Source: Diatrype stigma (taxonomy: Eukaryota; Ascomycota; Sordariomycetes; Xylariales; Diatrypaceae). Taken from it: DNA of 40,841 nt. The stretch is taken from assembly GCA_022225965.2 (NCBI GenBank), contig JAKJXP020000185.1, positions 1 to 40,841 on the forward strand, in the 5' to 3' direction. A model generated the notes under the pieces. It saw only the letters and a list, made by a program, of their open reading frames with translations, made no database searches and was not told the origin of the DNA. Positions within the stretch are counted from its first letter, which is position 1. Each line of letters opens with the position of its first letter. Positions 32,230 through 40,841 of this stretch are shown here, one piece after another. A program made the position numbers and the translations under genes.

Positions 32230-33005
32230 AGTGCCAAGTGCTACGCCTCTTTCAAATGTAAGGCCCCATAATGTTGCCAAGATCACCACTGTAAAATTCT
32301 CCGTCATTTCTCTCACCGTAGAATGTGGAACGGGAAAGATCGGTAATGGATATAAACGTCGAATCTTGCCTCAAGATCTTACGGTTGAAGCATGGCGACC
32401 ACCTGCGGGCAGAGACCTGAAGGTTAATTACCGCGAAAATTGAAAATGCAAGGAGTACTCGCTGTTATCACCATTTCAAATTCGTGTGGGTGAGTATCAT
32501 GTAAGCCTGTCGATACTGAATGATAACTACCTACTAAAGACCTCCTCTGCAAGCTATAGCCTATATGAATATTACGCAGGCGCGGACGTCCAACTGCAGG
32601 GATAAGTAGTCCATACGGAACCAACGCCTCGGGTTCCGCCTCGGGTCTCGATAGGATCTGATCATTTTCCACCACATACTACGTAGAATGGAGAATACCC
32701 TGCTCGTCTCCGCTAAAATGAGAGAAATTGGGGTATATATACTTACTTAGCTGCTCACTAGGAAACGAACACACGGGCTCAGGCTTTAGTATAACATTAG
32801 CGGCGATGACCCAGGTCCATGGTTCATTAGCCCAGGTCCATTGAATGCAGGTATTTGTAGCAGGTATAAGTGGATGTATTATTAGACCAGGGGATCGAAG
32901 CCTTTCAAGGTTCTGGCCGCCCTTCTCCCGATATCATTCGCAACCCGGAACTTCTCACTGTGAATTGATTATTCTCATCTGTTTGCGCAGAATTGTTGTT
33001 TCGAT

Positions 33006-34596
33006 ATGTTTAAATTTTGGAATGCCCAGTCGGGCCGACCGGCCCGGGTGCCTACCGACACGGTGGTTCCCGTCCGCTTCTTCGACGACACCATCATTTT
33101 CCGCACCTTTACTGTATACAACATGTTCGTGTACGACGATGTCCTCGACGTAGAGAAGCTTCACAGTGCCATGACGCGGTTGGTCAGCCGGCCGGGCTGG
33201 AACAAGCTCGGTGCCAGGTTACGTAGAAATGCAAGAGGCCAACCTTTCACTTATACTTGGTTTTCAGATGACGCTGTCTAATCTGACTCGAGGCTCTTTA
33301 TCTAACAGCGTGAACTAGGAACAAGGAGAACTGGAGCACCACATCCCAGCTGCTTTCACACCCGAGCGGCCAGCCGTGACCTTCACCTCCGAAGACCACA
33401 GCAGCGTCCCCATCAGCGCGCACCCGGTCGCAAGCGGCGTCCCGCGGCCGCCGACGGACGGCCACCCGGCCATCGTCTGCGACCCGACGGACTTCGAACC
33501 CCTTATCTACGGGGAAGGCGTGCCCCGGACCGGGGACGACTACCTGTACAAGGACACGCCGCAGCTGGGCCTGCGGATCGTGTCGTTCCAGGACGCCACC
33601 GTCGTGATCGTGCACTGGATCCACCTGGCCTTCGACGCCATGGGCCACTCGGCCATCCTCAAGGCGTGGCAGCTCATGGTGGAGGGCCGCGAGGACGAGA
33701 TCCCCGAGCCGCTGCCGGCCGACAACGACGCGCTGAGGGAGTACGGCACCGCCCCCACCGAGCCTCACCTGCTGGCCGACCGGCGCATGAAGCTCTCCGG
33801 CCTGGTCTCCTGGGTCGCGCGCAACCTGTGGTCCTTTGCCGTCACGCCCAAGGAGTGCCGCATGCTCTGCGTGCCGGGCGCGTTCCTGGCCAGGATGCGC
33901 GCTCAGGCCCTTTCGGAGCTGAGGGCGGCGGCAGCAGATGAAACGGCGGGCGAGAAGGAGAAGGAGAAGGAGGAGCCGTTCCTGAGTGAGGGCGACGTCC
34001 TCCTCGCCTGGCTCTCGCGTCTGGGCATATCGCACTACCCCGTGGATTCCGAGGCGCCCGTCAACATCCAGCAGGCCATGGAGGTGCGGCCGAAGATGCC
34101 GGACCGGCTGCCCCCCGGCCGGCCGTTCCTGGGGAACGCGGTCGCGTTCGTGGTGGCGCTGCTGCCCGCCAAGGACATCCTGACGAAACCGTTGAGCTAT
34201 GTGGCGGCCGCCATCCGCCGCGCGATCGTGGAGCAGGGCACGCGGCCGCAGATAGAGGCGTACGGATCGCTCGTTCGGCTGGACCCGACGAACCGGGCGC
34301 CGCCGTTCTTCGGCGAGAGCGGCATGCACCTGTACCTGTTCACGAACTGGCAGAAGGCAGGCCTATTCGAGACAGACCTGGGGGCCGCCATCGTGGAGAA
34401 GAAAGATGACGGGAGGATGGGGACGAAGCGGGCGTTGACGCCCTCGTACATCCAGACGGTGCAGGGGCCGTACGACTTCCCTGATGGGATCTTTGTCGTC
34501 GGGAAGGACGCGCAGGAGAACTATTGGGTCAGCGCGTATAGGCTCAAAGGGCTCTGGGGGGTCATGGATAAGGTGATGGCTGCGGAGAGAGCGTGA
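33006..34596 (+). CDS. BAHD-type acyltransferase (Transferase family PF02458)
   Basis: Two exons are inferred, 33006-33230 and 33319-34596, giving 500 residues. The enzyme would move an acyl group from a CoA thioester to a hydroxyl or amine of a small molecule. The catalytic HxxxD motif is His177-Leu-Ala-Phe-Asp181 within VHWIHLAFDAMG. The N terminus has PTDTVVPVRFFDDT and WNKLGARLRRN. The C-terminal part has YVAAAIRRAIVEQGTRPQIE and the FTNWQKAGLFETDLGAAIV stretch, the counterpart of the family's second (DFGWG-like) motif, with DLG. The preferred 88-base intron (33231-33318) begins GC (AAT|GCAAGA) and ends CTAG, giving RRN-EQGELEHHIP in phase. A GT-AG alternative (33223-33325) would give LR-ELEHH, three residues... 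shorter by five in total. The second exon is strongly GC-rich. The substrate is unknown; similar fungal enzymes include trichothecene O-acetyltransferase-like proteins. Confidence 0.88.
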
Positions 34597-35326
34597 TGGT
34601 TGTAGGTGGCTATGAATTATTCCGCCAGTTAACTGCCTATGGGTAGCAACATGTTTGATTAGCGCGCCTCCGCGGGTATCACGTTGTGCCCACGAGGACT
34701 TTTTCTAATAAGTATTTCTTAATAGATAATGTATAAAGGACAAATATCTGATATTGTATCTTTATTATCAACGTCCAGCAAGACCTGGGATTTGGAGGTC
34801 GTTTATATTTAAGCATTGTTGTATAGGGGTTATATGATCCTGGTGGGTAACCCTTATCTCCTATCCCCGATATGAACCCCTGAGTGTAATATTCTCATTA
34901 ACCTGTGTCCCAATTAGATGGAAAGATCTCAGAGACGACCGGAAATATCAAAATTGTATTGTCGTTACGGCAGGGAAGGAAGCATTGTTCACCGGTAGCC
35001 AACAACCTTGCCCACTATGACTTGGCAAGTTGGTGCTTATGGTTCCTAGCTTGATCATTTGATATTTTATCTGGAGTCGAAGGACATCGGTCGCATGTCC
35101 CGACAGTTGCGAGATTGGAAGGACGTTAGCACAGTTAGACGCCACACAATTTTGATATTCTAAAAACTGATAATTCTTCAGAGACTATACTACCTTCCGG
35201 TCTCCCGCGCTCGGCGATGGAACCAAACCCTCGAAGAACCTACCGGATCACTTTCTCAACTTGGAAACACGCATGATATCTCAACGGTTCTACCATGTCC
35301 ATCGCGATTGAAAGCGTGTGTGCGAT
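34597..35326. other. Intergenic, convergent ends of acyltransferase and methyltransferase
   Basis: AT-rich 3' flanks of the two convergent genes. No gene, RNA or long repeat was recognised. Confidence 0.5.
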
Positions 35327-36886
35327 CTAGCTTTTCAATACGGCTTCTATCAGTCCCTCAGTTTCGGCACCAACAGACCAGAATTTGACCACCTTCAGCC
35401 CAGCAACATCCAGAAGCTTTGTGAACTGAGCCTCTGTCCTTTCCATTCCATTAAGCACGGCTACGGATCAGGATCGGTTAGCACACTGGGCCCAAGCTAC
35501 ATGAAAATCCAGAGCACAAGAGCTATGAGGACAAGAAAGCTACATGAAAGTAAGGAGATATGGACTCACCCATCATATTGATGTCCAGCAGCGCGGGGTA
35601 AAGGGGGCAGTTGGTAGTTGGCAACACAAACTCTGACATGAGAAGCTTCGAGTACCCCGGCGACATGGCAGCAGCCGTATTCTTCAAAATCTTGATACAG
35701 TCCGCATCGGGCCAGTCGTGGAATATAGAGCGGAAGTAATAACATCTCGCGCCTAGTATCAGGCATGTCCCAAGTGTTAGCTAGCCCCCCCAGCCAGGAT
35801 AATAATAATAAGCAACAGTATAATAAAAGCACGCACCTTTGATCGGCTGCGGGGAGAAGAAATCGTACTTCTGCCGCTCGACTTTGGCATCGAGCTCCTG
35901 GATGCTGTCGATGACGGGCGGCAGGTCCTGAAGTACGAGCCTTCCCGGCGCACCCGGATAGCGGTTGTGGAATGCGGCCACGTCGTGGCCCTCGCCACCG
36001 GCTATGTCAATCAGCAGTGTGGCATCGGGGTCAGTGCTGGCGCTCCTGAGTAGGATATCGTCGACATCGAAAAAGTCGAACCATTGTTTGCGATCGGCGC
36101 GCTGGCCGCTCATGAAGGCATTGAAGTTGCCCATCATCGGCGGATCTTTGATCAGCCACGGAAACATGTTGTCCTGAGTCTTGTGTGCATCTTGGAAGGG
36201 GCCGGGGGCTCCGTCAACGTGCTTGAACCCGGTCTTTTCGAAGTAGAAGGGCATATTGACTAGAGATCGCGTCGCGGCGGAATACCTGGGCACATACATG
36301 TCATGTCAGTATTGTATGGTACACATGGGTAATAAATGAGATCACATTACATGAACTGGTATCCCCCCAGTAGAGCACGATCGACTAGAGTCTCCGTGAT
36401 CGGTGTAGGGCCATATTCCTCCAGTCCTGTCTCCTTAACGAATCCTAGGGCAGTGAGAGGCCGCAACAGGCGTACTTCCAGGGTAGTATTAGCTTGTCGG
36501 GTCATGTTGCAACCTGCAGAGTTTCTCGTACCGATAAGATCCCTATCTGCACCAGTAACCTTCGCGAAGTAGTCGGCTGACGCAGAAGTCTCTGCTTTGG
36601 CAATCTCTTGAATAACGCCGGCTTTGATCAAAGTCATCAGCGCAGAAGGGGCATGCGCCTGATAGATTTAGCTGCAACATTCGAAGTATCTAAGCGGTGG
36701 GTGAGTTCGGTTGTTTGAACTTACAGACATAATCGTCCTCCAAACAGTGTCCAGCGGAGCTTCAAGCATGGCTACGGCCTGCATGGCGGCGCCGAACATC
36801 TGCTTCCGCGCGGCGTCATCGTTGCTGGCCAGGATGCTCTGGGCAGCTGTGAGGAAGTCGGCCGAGGACTTCTGCGCGTCGGTCAT
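35327..36886 (-). CDS. SAM-dependent O-methyltransferase (Methyltransf_2 type)
   Basis: Five exons on the minus strand: 36886-36725, 36658-36351, 36285-35837, 35752-35570 and 35460-35327, giving 411 residues. The introns (66, 65, 84 and 109 bases) are GT..AG and all phases close. The N-terminal helical region (MTDAQKSSADFLTAAQSILA, then APLDTVWRTIMS-AHAPSALMTLIKAGVI) and a winged-helix-like dimerisation part (LRPLTALGFVKETGLEEYGP) precede the Rossmann fold. SAM-binding motif I is DIAGGEGH at residues 250-257, with RLVLQDLPPVID as the acidic-loop motif. The catalytic His318 lies in RSIFHDWPDADC, and the conserved ending is LNGMERTEAQFTKLLDVAGL. Such enzymes methylate phenolic or enol hydroxyls of polyketides and related metabolites. 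It is convergent with the acyltransferase, suggesting a shared pathway, but the substrate is unknown. Confidence 0.92.
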
Positions 36887-38087
36887 GTTGTAGGAACTTG
36901 CTTCTTTGTTGCTCAGATGTATTTATGGATGCTATAGATTGAAGACTGAGGTCCAGGGTATGAAAAGAGACATGCAATGATAAAGGGATTACAGACGAAG
37001 GCTTGATCCTCCTTATAGGTATTAATGCTGATCAATGGCCCCTTACGAAGTCAGCGCATCACGTAGTTATAGATTAGCTATCCGGTGGTATACATTCTCT
37101 GAAGCAGTTATTTTACCTGCATATTTGATTACACACCGGTGAGCCGCCACTAGGTAGAATGTAACCATCGACCTTATAATATCATGGCGTACTTGTGCAT
37201 CACCTAGCCTCGGATCTACCAGTGATACGGCATGGGACTATTGCTGCAGGCTGTCCACCCCTTGTCGTTATATTATAACCAACAGTACAAGCTGCATTTG
37301 CTCACATTGCTGCGCCGCATGTACGAATACATTCTGTCATCCAAACCGCTCTACCTTGCCCTATTCTTTCAATGGGTAGTAAGCATCATCAATGTATTCC
37401 TTACTGTGGACATTGGAAAGTTAAGTTGGGTGGGCGTGGTAATGCATGACTCCACACCACCATGGAAACGACAAAGCATCTTGCACCAACGTAATTTCGA
37501 GCTGTGTTACACAACTGACGTCGGCGCATTTACACCGCTAACATGCCAAGATATTGTCAAAAATCAATTTCCACCAAGTTAGGAAAGGAAGACCGAAGCC
37601 ACCGAGTGAGTGATTAAAGTTTCCCTCATGGACGACAGCCTACAGGCGGGCAATATGCGAGTGACATCATGAAGGATTCGAGCCTTATTGGAAAGGGGGC
37701 GCTGCAAACTGCATGCAGTATCATAGAACGTCCATACCTAGCAATGTTGTAACAAGGCTGCGTGGAATCAAGTTGTCTCATCCTTCATCTTAATTCACTC
37801 AAGGCAACAGATTCTAGGACAAAATTGTAGCCCTGGATTGTATGATGCTCCTGTACGCGTGTAGAACATGTTGGGCTCCAAGAAAGCTGCATATCCATAC
37901 GAGAATATAATATTTGACTACTCTGGCACGTATATTCTTTGTGAATGTGGGATGGATATCTGTGAAGGCCTAATAGCCTCCAAAGTTCACTTAGTTTGTG
38001 GTCCTGCCTCTTTTACTCTCTTCCGTACCCAAACCCCAATCTCAAGCATACCTTCTGCTTTCTTTGGTACCCTGACACTCCACTGCA
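36887..38087. other. Intergenic region, about 1.2 kb
   Basis: This is the divergent upstream region of the methyltransferase and membrane protein 2. A 116-codon ATG-started plus-strand frame (37232-37582) with a hydrophobic middle has no recognised family, and I do not call it. No tRNA was found; a GATTCGAGCC string near 37673 has no matching tRNA arms. Confidence 0.4.
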
Positions 38088-39187
38088 ATGGACTCATACA
38101 GGGACTTTCTTCCCCCCGATGTGAACCGAGGACCCGGCCTCGTCGTAGCAGCATGGATCATGGGAGTTGCAGGTTGTCTTTTATTGAGTTTACGTATGTA
38201 TACACGCATTGCAATCATCAAGAAGGTCGGTTGGGATGATTGGACAATGGTTATTTCCCTGGTCAGTATATACCGATCAGTTATGTAAGATGAATCACTA
38301 ACATATCCATAGATCCTAGCCATCGTTACGAATACTGTTGTTACACTTATGGTACATCAAGGCGTGGGAAGACACGCGATATACCTCAGCGAGGATCAAA
38401 GAGTCAATGCTGTTTACATGATTTGGCTTTCTGTTCCATTCTCCCCAGGGAGCGCTGCCTTTGGCAAAGTATCCATCGCGCTGCTTCTCATGCGACTCAT
38501 GAACCGCAATCGCTGGCAAGAACTATTCCTCTGGACCCTAATCTTCTTCTTGTTTGTTATGACTTTGGTCCTCGTGATAGTCACATTTTCCCAATGCACC
38601 CCCGTCAGCTTGATATGGAATCGCGTCAGAATAGTCCCACCTCCAGGGACATGTTGGGATCACACGGTCCAACAAAACGTTGGTTATCTTCAGGGTACCT
38701 TCTCCGCGTGGAGCGACTTGGTTCTTGCGCTGTTCCCGATCCTGATTCTTTGGCATTTGCAAATACCACTGAAGACCAAGATCGGGGTTTGCTTCCTGAT
38801 GTCCTTCGGAATTGTGTAAGTCACCCTATTCGAAGAAAACCTTGGGTAGACCCTGACGAAGAAGTTACTAGCGCCACCGTGGCTGCCGCCGTGAAGACAG
38901 TTGAACTCCGCAACTTGGCGACTCTGGACTTCACCTACGATGCCGTTCCACTCATCTACTGGTTTCTGGCAGAGAATTGGATCATCATCATTTGTGCGTG
39001 CGTGCCAACCCTCAAGCCACTCTTCACGAACAAGGAATGGCGCATCAGATATCTAGTGATGCGCACGAAAGAGAAGAGCACCGAATCTTCCATGAAGCCC
39101 AGTTCTTTTTCTGCAGCCTTGGTCGAAACTGATCCTAGGAATCAAAGTCAACAAGGGGAGCTTGGAGCAACAACCCTCGTACTATAG
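38088..39187 (+). CDS. Rhodopsin-like fungal integral membrane protein (Fung_rhodopsin type), copy 2
   Basis: Three exons (38088-38261, 38313-38815, 38872-39187) give 330 residues. The introns of 51 and 56 bases are GT..AG with CTAAC and CTGAC branch sites. Membrane segments: LVVAAWIMGVAGCLLLSLRM, ILAIVTNTVVTLMVHQG, VYMIWLSVPFSPGSAAFGK to SIALLLMRL, ELFLWTLIFFLFVMTLVLVI, FSAWSDLVLALFPILILWHL, IGVCFLMSFGIVATVAAAV, and LIYWFLAENWIIIICACVPT. The family signatures are VGWDDW, FGKVSIALLLMRL, QCTPVSLIWN, CWDH and VKTVELRNLATLDFTYDAV. It has the same architecture as the protein at 30417-31673, but residue identity looks low and intron positions differ, so it is not a recent duplicate. A Ser/Thr-rich C-terminal tail follows the last segment. 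Function is unknown. Confidence 0.92.
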
Positions 39188-40136
39188 GTCCTAGGGGCGT
39201 GCAAGAGAGCTGGTGAATCTACCTATTCCACTCAATGACACTATGGCTGTTTAATATACCTACATGTATGGCTACAGTGACAGCCCCCAGATACCTTGAA
39301 GGCATATACTACTTTGTTGATCGGAATGGGATTATTGCTGCTGGAACTAAAAGATAGTTGTATGCTGGTGGATGTGGTATGGCTCCTGACTCTTTCCTCG
39401 TAATACTATGTTATGATTCAAGCATCCAACGTTACATCCTGTCATCGCCTGTCACTAGGTACTGCTTGTCATAGTACAAGACAGAATTGGAATGGTGTGG
39501 TTCATGCTTCTACTATCCCCGCGTATTGATATCCTTTTTCATTTCCTCGGACCGGCCGAGGGTTACAGCCTGATGTCTTAGCACCTCCTATCCAAGGTTC
39601 ATCAACGTTGGGCACCCGCAATCTACGTATGAAGTTAGCATACTCGTATATGCATAGGTACTTATATACATACCCGTGTGACGTATACAAATGTAGGCAG
39701 GCTGTCACTATGTCAACAGCGGTGAAAGCAAACTAAACATTGTTTGCCCTAGATATGGCTTTGTAACATGGACTACCGGTGTTGGTTGTTTTCTATTATA
39801 TCATGCAAAGCTCAGTATTCCAAGTCACGAATTGGGACCACTATAGTAGTCTGTATCTAGAGTACCTGAAATCCAACACTTCTTAGGCAGTAAGATTCTA
39901 TAGCTCGGCGCACAGTAACAATATGTGCAGTCTAGGTCGGGATGGTTTAAAAACTGATTAATTATAGATTACCGAAGGCAGAAGCGGTCTCTAGTCTGGG
40001 GAGCGGAAGAGCTCTATATGATATGTGCCAAGCCTCTTGGTGCCGATCACCTGATATGTAGTCCAAGCTTTCCTATTGTAGCCCCTATATCACGACAAAC
40101 ATGCTGTTGCGGTCGGTCTCACAATGGTACGATGGA
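39188..40136. other. Intergenic region, about 0.95 kb, no supported gene
   Basis: Open frames are short and featureless. Nothing repeat-like was seen until the minisatellite at 40137. Confidence 0.45.
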
Positions 40137-40328
40137 GGGATATTACAATAGGGAGATATTACAATAGGGAGATACTACAATAAGAAGATATTACAATAGG
40201 AAGATACTACAATAGGGAGATATTACAATAGGGAGATACTACAATAGGGAGATACTGCAATAAGGAGATATTACAATAGGAAGATACTACAATAGGAAGA
40301 TACTACAATAGGGAGATATTACAATAGG
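40137..40328 (+). repeat. 16-base minisatellite, 12 copies
   Basis: Twelve contiguous units of GAGATATTACAATAGG and close variants (ATACT for ATATT, AAG for GAG, AATAAG for AATAGG, one TGC) fill exactly 192 bases. The unit length is not a multiple of three and the array lies outside genes. It ends about 50 bases before a TATA box. Confidence 0.92.
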
Positions 40329-40381
40329 ATTATCAGGAATGGTTCGCAATGGCAGAATTTCCAAGGCATACGTAGATCCAG

Positions 40382-40394
40382 TATATATAAATAG
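40382..40394 (+). promoter_or_regulatory. TATA box upstream of the terminal F-box gene
   Basis: TATATATAAATAG lies about 225-237 bases upstream of the ATG at 40619. A C/T-rich stretch follows (about 40410-40470), as is common around fungal transcription starts. Confidence 0.4.
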
Positions 40395-40618
40395 GGCAGT
40401 AGACCACCAAGGAATATTCCTGCCTTTCTTCCCTTCCTTTTATTTCCAATCCGATACTTTCTTCTTCTTGCAGAAACCCATACAGAAGCTGACATCTTCC
40501 CTCGCTTCCACAGCTACCTACAGCTTGCATTCTACAATCATCAACACCCTTGTCAACCTGGCTATCAATCTTGCGTTCTTAGTTTGACCCCTGACCCCAT
40601 TAGCTTTCCATTGTGAAA

Positions 40619-40841
40619 ATGGGAATATTCGAACGTCTGCCCCCAGAACTCCAACTGCATGTATTGAATTCATGCCAGCCTAAAAGTTTAGTACGGCTTT
40701 GCCGAACGTCACGGACCATGCATGCAGGGTGTCACGCAACGCAATCCACTGCAACCAGGACCTCTGGTGGATGGATTGCAGTAACTGCAACCAGCCCCTT
40801 GGATTTGGTGGATTGCCGTTGCGCAACTGCAACCAAATTGC
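40619..40841 (+). CDS. F-box protein, N-terminal fragment cut by the window edge, possibly disrupted
   Basis: From ATG 40619 the frame reads MGIFERLPPELQLHVLNSCQ then PKSLVRLCRTSRTMH, a good F-box helix pattern (LPPEL, then the L-x-x-L-CRTSR part). It stays open to the end of the window, but from about 40725 the DNA becomes short repeats (ACTGCAACCA at 40748, 40784 and 40826). The residues there (GCHATQSTATRTSGG and on) no longer look like an F-box protein. The gene may therefore be interrupted by a repeat or transposon end. What follows lies outside the window. Confidence 0.55.
   Translation, partial: MGIFERLPPELQLHVLNSCQPKSLVRLCRTSRTMHAGCHATQSTATRTSGGWIAVTATSPLDLVDCRCATATKL
40725..40841 (+). 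repeat. Repeat-rich sequence, possible end of a DNA transposon
   Basis: CAGGGTGTCACGCAACGC at 40725 is followed by three spaced ACTGCAACCA copies, two GGTGGAT motifs, and an inverted pair GCAATCCA (40741-40748)/TGGATTGC (40772-40779). A 15-base palindrome, TTGCAGTAACTGCAA, also occurs. Terminal CAGGG plus subterminal repeats recall hAT-type elements, but the other end and a target duplication are not visible. Confidence 0.35.

Larger units (their letters stand above)
31674..33005. promoter_or_regulatory. Divergent intergenic region between membrane protein 1 and the acyltransferase
   Basis: About 1.3 kb with no supported gene. It contains two CCGCGG palindromes five bases apart (31975-31991), and a series of three hairpin-forming inverted repeats (32161-32229). 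It probably holds both promoters. Open frames of 70-84 codons here show no domain. Confidence 0.45.

Noticed and set aside
33298..34329. 343-codon open frame on the minus strand
   Set aside because: It is antisense to the GC-rich second exon of the acyltransferase; the Arg/His/Leu-rich composition is typical of a shadow frame.
37232..37582. 116-codon plus-strand frame with an ATG and a hydrophobic middle
   Set aside because: No family recognised and it lies in an AT-rich divergent promoter region; expression data would be needed to support it.
37672..37684. GGATTCGAGCC, another B-box-like string
   Set aside because: Only a four-base stem forms around the loop and no matching D arm or acceptor stem is present.
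1..40841. CRISPR array, rRNA genes or bacterial-type operon signals
   Set aside because: None seen; the only regular array is the 16-base minisatellite, which has no spacers, and the gene structures are eukaryotic.

Overview
The window looks like a filamentous ascomycete (Pezizomycotina, most likely a Sordariomycete). The genes carry short spliceosomal introns of about 50-130 bases with GT..AG ends and CTRAY branch sites. There is a repeat-induced-point-mutation (RIP) style AT-rich retrotransposon corpse, and several families are typical of these fungi (Fung_rhodopsin-type membrane proteins, fungal O-methyltransferase, SWR1, NDUFB8-type complex I subunit). I had no database access; family names come from motif recognition.

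Layout. 1-5.66 kb: one complete Ty3/Gypsy LTR retrotransposon (187-base LTRs, 4-base target duplication) so heavily mutated that no reading frame survives. 6.8-8.1 kb: a three-exon cyclase-family (PF04199-like) enzyme gene. 8.6-9.5 kb: an F-box protein on the minus strand. 11.2-12.0 kb: a secreted polysaccharide (chitin-type) deacetylase with a TATA box and a small upstream ORF. 13.2-13.9 kb: a small Cys-containing reading frame interrupted by one amber codon. 15.3-16.9 kb: an intronless gene for a 536-residue protein I cannot name. 17.6-19.7 kb: a five-exon conserved-looking protein of unknown function.

20.8-27.6 kb is housekeeping: a nuclear complex I subunit (NDUFB8 type) on the minus strand, divergent from the intronless 1803-codon SWR1 chromatin-remodelling ATPase on the plus strand. 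28.6-29.4 kb holds a decayed FAD-linked oxidoreductase with at least five in-frame stops and several frame changes.

30.4-39.2 kb looks like accessory, specialised-metabolism DNA: a four-exon rhodopsin-like integral membrane protein, a BAHD-type acyltransferase (probably with a GC-AG intron), a five-exon SAM-dependent O-methyltransferase, and a second rhodopsin-like membrane protein. No backbone synthase is visible, so this is at most the decorating arm of a pathway or a loose group. The right edge holds a 16-base minisatellite (12 copies) and the start of another F-box gene that runs into short repeats before the window ends.

I did not find a convincing previously undescribed multi-gene system. 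The observations most worth a second look are the strand-biased RIP of the retrotransposon, the amber-interrupted Cys protein, the upstream ORFs of the deacetylase and SWR1 genes, the inferred GC-AG intron, and the hairpin cluster in the divergent promoter of the accessory genes.
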